A stretch of DNA of 64,000 bases from Mycolicibacterium sp. P9-64. Lineage in GTDB: Bacteria > Actinomycetota > Actinomycetes > Mycobacteriales > Mycobacteriaceae. The translations under genes and the position numbers were made by a program. Each line of letters starts with the position of its first letter. The stretch's first letter is position 1. The notes beneath the pieces were generated by a model that saw only the letters and a program-made list of their open reading frames with translations, did no database searches and was not told the DNA's origin. The stretch covers positions 558,001 to 622,000 of the forward strand of contig NZ_NPKO01000001.1 of the NCBI RefSeq assembly GCF_008329605.1. Direction: 5' to 3'. Positions 59,827 to 64,000 of this stretch are shown here, piece by piece.

Positions 59827-60356
59827 GCGCGATCCCGTTCCGGCGAAGCCTTCCAATCGCTTTCACGCTCGAACGACGCGATCATCAACCGCTCCACCTC
59901 CCCGATCTGGTGATAGAACCGGTTCACCGAACGATCCGACCCCACGTCGATGACATGGACGTAGACCATCCGGCGGGTCTGATCGATCTCCAGCACGATC
60001 GAGCCGGGAATCAGGTTGATCACGTTGACCGCAAGGGCCAGAACCAGATCCGACTTGAGCGCGAGGTGCGCCCGCAGCACGGCGGTCCGCGGCGGCGGAC
60101 CCGGCTTGATCGCCAGCCACGCCACTTGAACCGACGACAACACCAAGTAGTAGGCCACCTGCACGGTCAGCCGCAGTAGCGACAACGGGTGCAGCTTGCC
60201 CTCGATGGGCACCGGCGGCAGCGGCAACAACACGGTGATCACCAGCGCGACGGCAAGACCGCTCAGCGCGTTCGCCGCGGAGACACTGCCCCACAAGAGC
60301 ATCCACACCAGGATGAGCCAGCACAACACCCACACCCGCAACAGCCACTGCCTCAT
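59823..60356 (-). CDS. mnhE: Mrp antiporter subunit E
   Basis: This 177-residue subunit has an N-terminal helix pair (VLCWLILVWMLLWGSVSAANA, LSGLAVALVITVLLPL) and the conserved LALAVNVINLIPGSIVLEID and YVHVIDVGSDR. It is typical of MrpE/MnhE. It overlaps mnhD by 4 bp upstream and mnhF by 4 bp downstream. Confidence 0.92.
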   Translation of the reverse strand: MRQWLLRVWVLCWLILVWMLLWGSVSAANALSGLAVALVITVLLPLPPVPIEGKLHPLSLLRLTVQVAYYLVLSSVQVAWLAIKPGPPPRTAVLRAHLALKSDLVLALAVNVINLIPGSIVLEIDQTRRMVYVHVIDVGSDRSVNRFYHQIGEVERLMIASFERESDWKASPERDRA

Positions 60357-61978
60357 CGGGGTCCCCCCAGCACGGCTGAGATGTACTGCCCGCGGTCGAG
60401 GACTTCGTCGGCGGCCCGCTCGCTGTAGGCAAAGATCGGGCCCGCCAGCACGGTGAGTGTCAGGCCCACTGCGATCAGCGCGCCGGTCGGTATCAGCATG
60501 CCGATCGGCATCCGGCCGACGTCATCGCGGTCGGCGTAGTCGATGTCTTCGGCGTCATTGAGCAGTGCCGACGGCGATGCAGCCGCTAGGTTGCCCTCTG
60601 GGGCGTCGGCGCGTGACCGCCAGAACGCCTTCGTCCACACCCTGGCCATGACATACAGCGTCAGCAGGCTCGTCACCACACTGCCCCCGACCAGAATCCA
60701 GGCCAGCGCCGAGCCGTCCTGGCTGCCCGCCTCCAAGAGGGCTACCTTGCCGATGAAGCCCGAGAACGGCGGAATGCCACCGAGATTGAGTGCGGGCACG
60801 AAGAACACCAACGCCAACAACGGGCTGGCGGCGGCCAGCCCACCCAGCCGTTGCAGTGTCGATGCACCCGCCTGTCGTTCGATCAGACCGACCACCAGGA
60901 ACAGCGTCGTCTGGACGACGATGTGGTGGGCCACGTAGTAGATGGCGCCCGCCATGCCAAGCGCGCTGGACAACGAGATGCCGAACACCATGTAGCCGAT
61001 GTGGCTGACCAGGGTGAAGGACAGCAGCCGCTTGATGTCGCTCTGCGCGATGGCGCCGAAGATCCCGACGAGCATCGTCAGCAGTGCGGCGACCAGCAGC
61101 ACGCGATCCATCGTGCCGCCGGGGAACAGCAACGAATGCGCCCGGATGATCGCGTAAACACCGACTTTGGTCAGCAAGCCGGCGAACACCGCGGTGACCG
61201 GTGCTGGCGCGGTGGGGTAGGAGTCGGGAAGCCATGCCGACAGGGGAAACACCGCGGCCTTGATGCCGAACGCGACGATCAGCACCGCGAACAGCGCCGT
61301 GCGGGTACCCGCGGGAACACCGTCCAGCCGCACCGAGAGTTCCGCCATGTTCAGGGTGCCGGTGGCTGCGTAGATCATCGCGATGCCGATCAGGAAGATC
61401 AGCGACGAGACCATCGACACCATGACGTAGGCGATCCCGGCGCGGACCCGTTCGGCGCTCGCTCCGATTGTCAGCAGCACGAAGCTCGCCGCGAGCAGCA
61501 CCTCGAAACCGACGAACAGGTTGAACAAGTCGCCGGCCAGGAATGCCGTGCACACGCCCGCCGACAGCACCAGGTAGGTGGGCAGGAAGATGGAGACCGG
61601 CTGCTCTTCGTCGCCGTCCCTGATGCCCTGCCCGATGGCGTAGAAGACCACTGCCAGCAGCACGATTGCCGAAACCAGCAGCATCATCGCCGACAGCCGA
61701 TCGACCACCAGGGTGATGCCGAGCGGCCCCATCCCCGGCACGCTCTGACCACCCCCCGTCGCTCCACTCGCCCCGGGCCCCCAGCCGCCGACCTGCACGG
61801 CGATGGTGCCGTCGCGGTCCGCGAAGTACAGCAGCGCCGCACAGACCGCGACCACGGCCACCAGCGCCAGCACCGCGATGGTGCGTTGCAGACGTGGCCG
61901 TCGGCCCGCGAACAAGGTCGCCGCCGCGGCGAGCGTCGGGATGAGAACTGGCAGCGGCGCCAGCACTTGGCCGGTCAT
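60353..61978 (-). CDS. mnhD: Mrp antiporter subunit D
   Basis: This 541-residue NADH-dehydrogenase-like subunit has 14 predicted helices. It has GLLTKVGVYAIIRAHSLLFP (the proton-channel Lys/Glu helix), MVGIFGAIAQSDIKRLLSFT and YYVAHHIVVQTTLFLVVGLI, shared with complex I subunits NuoL/M/N. It carries ion-coupled conduction with the MrpA subunit. It overlaps mnhC and mnhE by 4 bp. Confidence 0.95.
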   Translation of the reverse strand: MTGQVLAPLPVLIPTLAAAATLFAGRRPRLQRTIAVLALVAVVAVCAALLYFADRDGTIAVQVGGWGPGASGATGGGQSVPGMGPLGITLVVDRLSAMMLLVSAIVLLAVVFYAIGQGIRDGDEEQPVSIFLPTYLVLSAGVCTAFLAGDLFNLFVGFEVLLAASFVLLTIGASAERVRAGIAYVMVSMVSSLIFLIGIAMIYAATGTLNMAELSVRLDGVPAGTRTALFAVLIVAFGIKAAVFPLSAWLPDSYPTAPAPVTAVFAGLLTKVGVYAIIRAHSLLFPGGTMDRVLLVAALLTMLVGIFGAIAQSDIKRLLSFTLVSHIGYMVFGISLSSALGMAGAIYYVAHHIVVQTTLFLVVGLIERQAGASTLQRLGGLAAASPLLALVFFVPALNLGGIPPFSGFIGKVALLEAGSQDGSALAWILVGGSVVTSLLTLYVMARVWTKAFWRSRADAPEGNLAAASPSALLNDAEDIDYADRDDVGRMPIGMLIPTGALIAVGLTLTVLAGPIFAYSERAADEVLDRGQYISAVLGGPR

Positions 61979-62436
61979 CGGGACCCCTCGTGGCCGGGCA
62001 GCGCGTCGAGCTCGTCGGGTTCGTCGGTGTCACGGAGGACGTCGGGTTCGGGTCGGTCCTCGTCGAGTGCAGTAGCCGACAGCTTGGAGACGCGGGCGTC
62101 CTCGGCGTCGTTGGCGACCTCCTCGGCCCTCGACAACCGATACGACCGGTAGGTCAGGGCGAGCACGAACGCGGCGATGCCCATCGAGATGACGATCGCG
62201 GTCAGGATCATGCCCTGCGCGAGCGGGTCGGCGGTGACCGTCTCGCCGCCGCTGGTCCTACCGCGGATCGGCGGATTGCCCGCAGGACCGCCGACCATCA
62301 GGATCAGCAGGTTGACCCCGTTGCCTGCGAGCAACAGCCCCAACAGCATTCGGGTGAGGTTGCGGTCGAGCAGCAAGTACACGCCAGCGCTGATGAGGCC
62401 GCCGATCAGGACGAGGGGAACCACATAGGTCGTCAT
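61975..62436 (-). CDS. mnhC: Mrp antiporter subunit C
   Basis: This 153-residue NuoK-like subunit has three helices (LVLIGGLISAGVYLLLDRNL, LLGLLLAGNGVNLLILMVGG, ILTAIVISMGIAAFVLALTY) and a charged C-terminal tail of ~35 residues that is longer than usual. NGVNLLI and DPLAQGMILTAIVIS are family marks. It overlaps both neighbours by 4 bp. Confidence 0.93.
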   Translation of the reverse strand: MTTYVVPLVLIGGLISAGVYLLLDRNLTRMLLGLLLAGNGVNLLILMVGGPAGNPPIRGRTSGGETVTADPLAQGMILTAIVISMGIAAFVLALTYRSYRLSRAEEVANDAEDARVSKLSATALDEDRPEPDVLRDTDEPDELDALPGHEGSR

Positions 62437-64000
62437 CGGGCCCCCGGTGACAGCTGAGCCATCTCGACGTCGACGCGTGCACCGAGGCTGCGCAGCACGT
62501 CGAGGACCAAGCCGACCACGATGAGGTAGACGCCGAGATCGAAGAACAGTGCGGTGACGAGCTTGACGTGCCCAAGCACGGGGAGGTCGACCTGCAACAC
62601 GGCGGACGACAACACGGGTGCGCCGAGCAGCAGCGACGTCACGGCCGTGCCCGCCGACAGAATCAGACCCGCGCCGAGCACCTTGCCGGCGTCGAGGGGA
62701 AGCGCCTCGCCGAGTTCGTAACGTCCGCCCGCCAGGTAACGCAGCACCAGCGCGAGCCCTGCGGTCAGGCCGCCTGCGAAGCCGCCGCCCGGAGTGTTGT
62801 GGCCGGCGAAGAAGAAGTAGAAGGACAGCACCATGATGAGCGGGAAGATGAGGCGGGTCGCGACCTCGAGCACCAGCGAGCGGTACCGGGGATCGCGAAG
62901 CTCGCTGCCGCGCAGCCAGGTGATGTCGCCGACGGCGGGGCTGGTCGGCAGTGCGGGAATCCGGCTCCGGTGGGCAGTCCGCGCAGGCGCGGCTCCAGCG
63001 AAGCGACCCGGGGGTTGATCGACGTCGGGCTGCCCGGCATCGGCGACGCGCGGTGCCGAGCCAAACCGCCTGTGCCGGAACACCATCGACGCCACGCCGG
63101 TTGCGGCGACCAGGAGCACCGAGATCTCACCCATGGTGTCCCATGCGCGGATGTCGACAAGAAGGACATTGACGGTGTTCGAGCCGTGCCCGCGGTAGTA
63201 CGCCGCGTCCGGGAGCAGTTCGGCGATGGGCTTCGCGGTGCGTGCGGCCATTGCGAACGCGGCGAGCGTCGTGACGCTGGCGCCGACCGCCACCGCCAAC
63301 ACGGCGCGCGGTAGCCGGTGGCGACGCATTCTGGTCGCATCCGCTTCGGCGGGCAGCGTGCGAAGCACCAGCACGAAGATCACCAATGTCAGTGTCTCGA
63401 CCAGGAATTGGGTGAGCGCCAGGTCGGGCGCGCCGTGGAAGATGAAGATGACGCCGCAGCCGTAGCCAGTGACGCCGACCAGCAACACCGCGGCCAGCCG
63501 GTTGCGCAGCACGGTCGCGCTCAGTGCGGCGGCGAGGATGATCAATCCCACGATGACCTGCAGAGGCGACTCCCATAGTCGCAGCTCCGGCCGATCACGC
63601 GCGCCGAACGCCAGCATCGCCACGGGCACCAGAACCAGTGTCGAGAGGATGACCGTCTGCGTCGCCGGTATCGACCCGCGCTGCGTCACCGCGGTGAGCC
63701 GCACCGCGAAGACGTCGGCGCCGCGGATCACCGCGTCGTAGATCCGGTCGGCATTGCCGAGCGGCACGTAGTCCACCCGGGCGCGGCGCAGCCGTTTGCG
63801 TGCGAAGAACGCCGTGGTGCCCGCGGCGAGCACCAGGATCGACAGCAGCAGCGGCAAGTTCACCCCGTGCCACAGCGCCAGCTGGTACTCCGCGCCGCCC
63901 TCCAGGGTGTCGGCGTAGTCGTCGAGCACGCGGTCGAGGCCCACCGGCCACACGCCGAACACCAGACCTGCGGCGGCCAGGATCGCCGGAGCGAGCAGGA
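62433..64000 (-). CDS. mnhA: Mrp antiporter subunit A with fused MnhB domain (5' end beyond window)
   Basis: The visible ~520 residues are the C-terminal part of an MrpA-type subunit. They include VSLTQ-like DLALTQFLVETLTLVIFVLV and DTMGEISVLLVAATG, followed by an MrpB domain (FYFFFAGHNTPGGGFAGGL, LFFDLGVYLIVVGLVLDVL). A and B are therefore fused, as is usual in actinobacteria. The reading frame is open to the window edge, so the NuoL-like N terminus is outside. A Met near 63962 is internal and not the start. Confidence 0.92.
   Translation of the reverse strand, partial: LLAPAILAAAGLVFGVWPVGLDRVLDDYADTLEGGAEYQLALWHGVNLPLLLSILVLAAGTTAFFARKRLRRARVDYVPLGNADRIYDAVIRGADVFAVRLTAVTQRGSIPATQTVILSTLVLVPVAMLAFGARDRPELRLWESPLQVIVGLIILAAALSATVLRNRLAAVLLVGVTGYGCGVIFIFHGAPDLALTQFLVETLTLVIFVLVLRTLPAEADATRMRRHRLPRAVLAVAVGASVTTLAAFAMAARTAKPIAELLPDAAYYRGHGSNTVNVLLVDIRAWDTMGEISVLLVAATGVASMVFRHRRFGSAPRVADAGQPDVDQPPGRFAGAAPARTAHRSRIPALPTSPAVGDITWLRGSELRDPRYRSLVLEVATRLIFPLIMVLSFYFFFAGHNTPGGGFAGGLTAGLALVLRYLAGGRYELGEALPLDAGKVLGAGLILSAGTAVTSLLLGAPVLSSAVLQVDLPVLGHVKLVTALFFDLGVYLIVVGLVLDVLRSLGARVDVEMAQLSPGAR

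Noticed and set aside
60851..62152. A 433-codon open frame opposite the mnhD/mnhC genes
   Set aside because: Its composition (Arg, Gln, Asp, His rich) is that of an antisense frame in high-GC DNA; the minus-strand genes are conserved Mrp subunits.

Overview
The window is high-GC actinobacterial DNA from a mycobacterium, most likely a fast-growing Mycolicibacterium. The evidence is gene content and order. Both ends follow the Mycobacterium tuberculosis Rv0410c-Rv0434 neighbourhood (Rv numbers from memory): pknG, glnH, glnX, mutT3, thiE, thiO, thiS, thiG and lpqL on the left, then thiD/thiC, xthA, a GNAT protein, def, a DUF3263 protein, a VirR-like protein, sodC, a YbdK-type ligase and a Lon-N protein on the right. 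An F420/LLM-type oxidoreductase and GTG-rich, tightly overlapping gene starts fit the same group.

Layout. 0-2.2 kb: an MFS exporter (cut by the window edge) divergent from a GntR/FCD regulator with a perfect inverted repeat between them, then a CtaG-like membrane protein. 2.2-6.8 kb: the glnX-glnH-pknG amino-acid-sensing operon, with a 33-bp tandem duplication at the glnX/glnH junction. 6.9-10.3 kb: mutT3, thiE, a 4x30-bp tandem repeat, a TPP riboswitch and thiO-thiS-thiG. 10.3-16.2 kb: an SGNH hydrolase, an ABC-2 type exporter, lpqL and a tandem LpqL paralogue that has lost catalytic residues, and a Thr/Gly-rich lipoprotein.

16.2-46.4 kb is mostly accessory metabolism separating thiG from thiD. 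It holds (a) a Rieske oxygenase with quaternary-ammonium-type features, a PotABCD-like transporter, a class III aminotransferase, a BetI-like TetR regulator, a PYROXD2-like flavoprotein and an acyl-CoA synthetase; (b) an embedded xylose module (ROK repressor, xylA, sugar ABC transporter); (c) an amine-oxidase-like flavoprotein, a cupin and an acyl-CoA dehydrogenase; (d) a 4-hydroxy-2-oxovalerate aldolase/acylating acetaldehyde dehydrogenase pair with an IclR regulator; and (e) scattered transporters, regulators and two pseudogenes, a polysaccharide deacetylase and a Baeyer-Villiger-type monooxygenase. The same palindrome, GACTGA-N4-TCAGTC, occurs at three divergent promoters in (a) and (c), so these blocks look like one regulon interrupted by the xylose genes.

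46.4-64 kb: a septum-formation-domain protein, an alpha/beta hydrolase, thiD and thiC with its own TPP riboswitch, a DHA2-type MFS pump, the xthA-def-sodC-ybdK block, a TIGR00027-type methyltransferase, a zincin, and an Mrp (Mnh) cation/proton antiporter operon that runs off the right edge. I saw no tRNA, rRNA, CRISPR array, IS element or phage gene.
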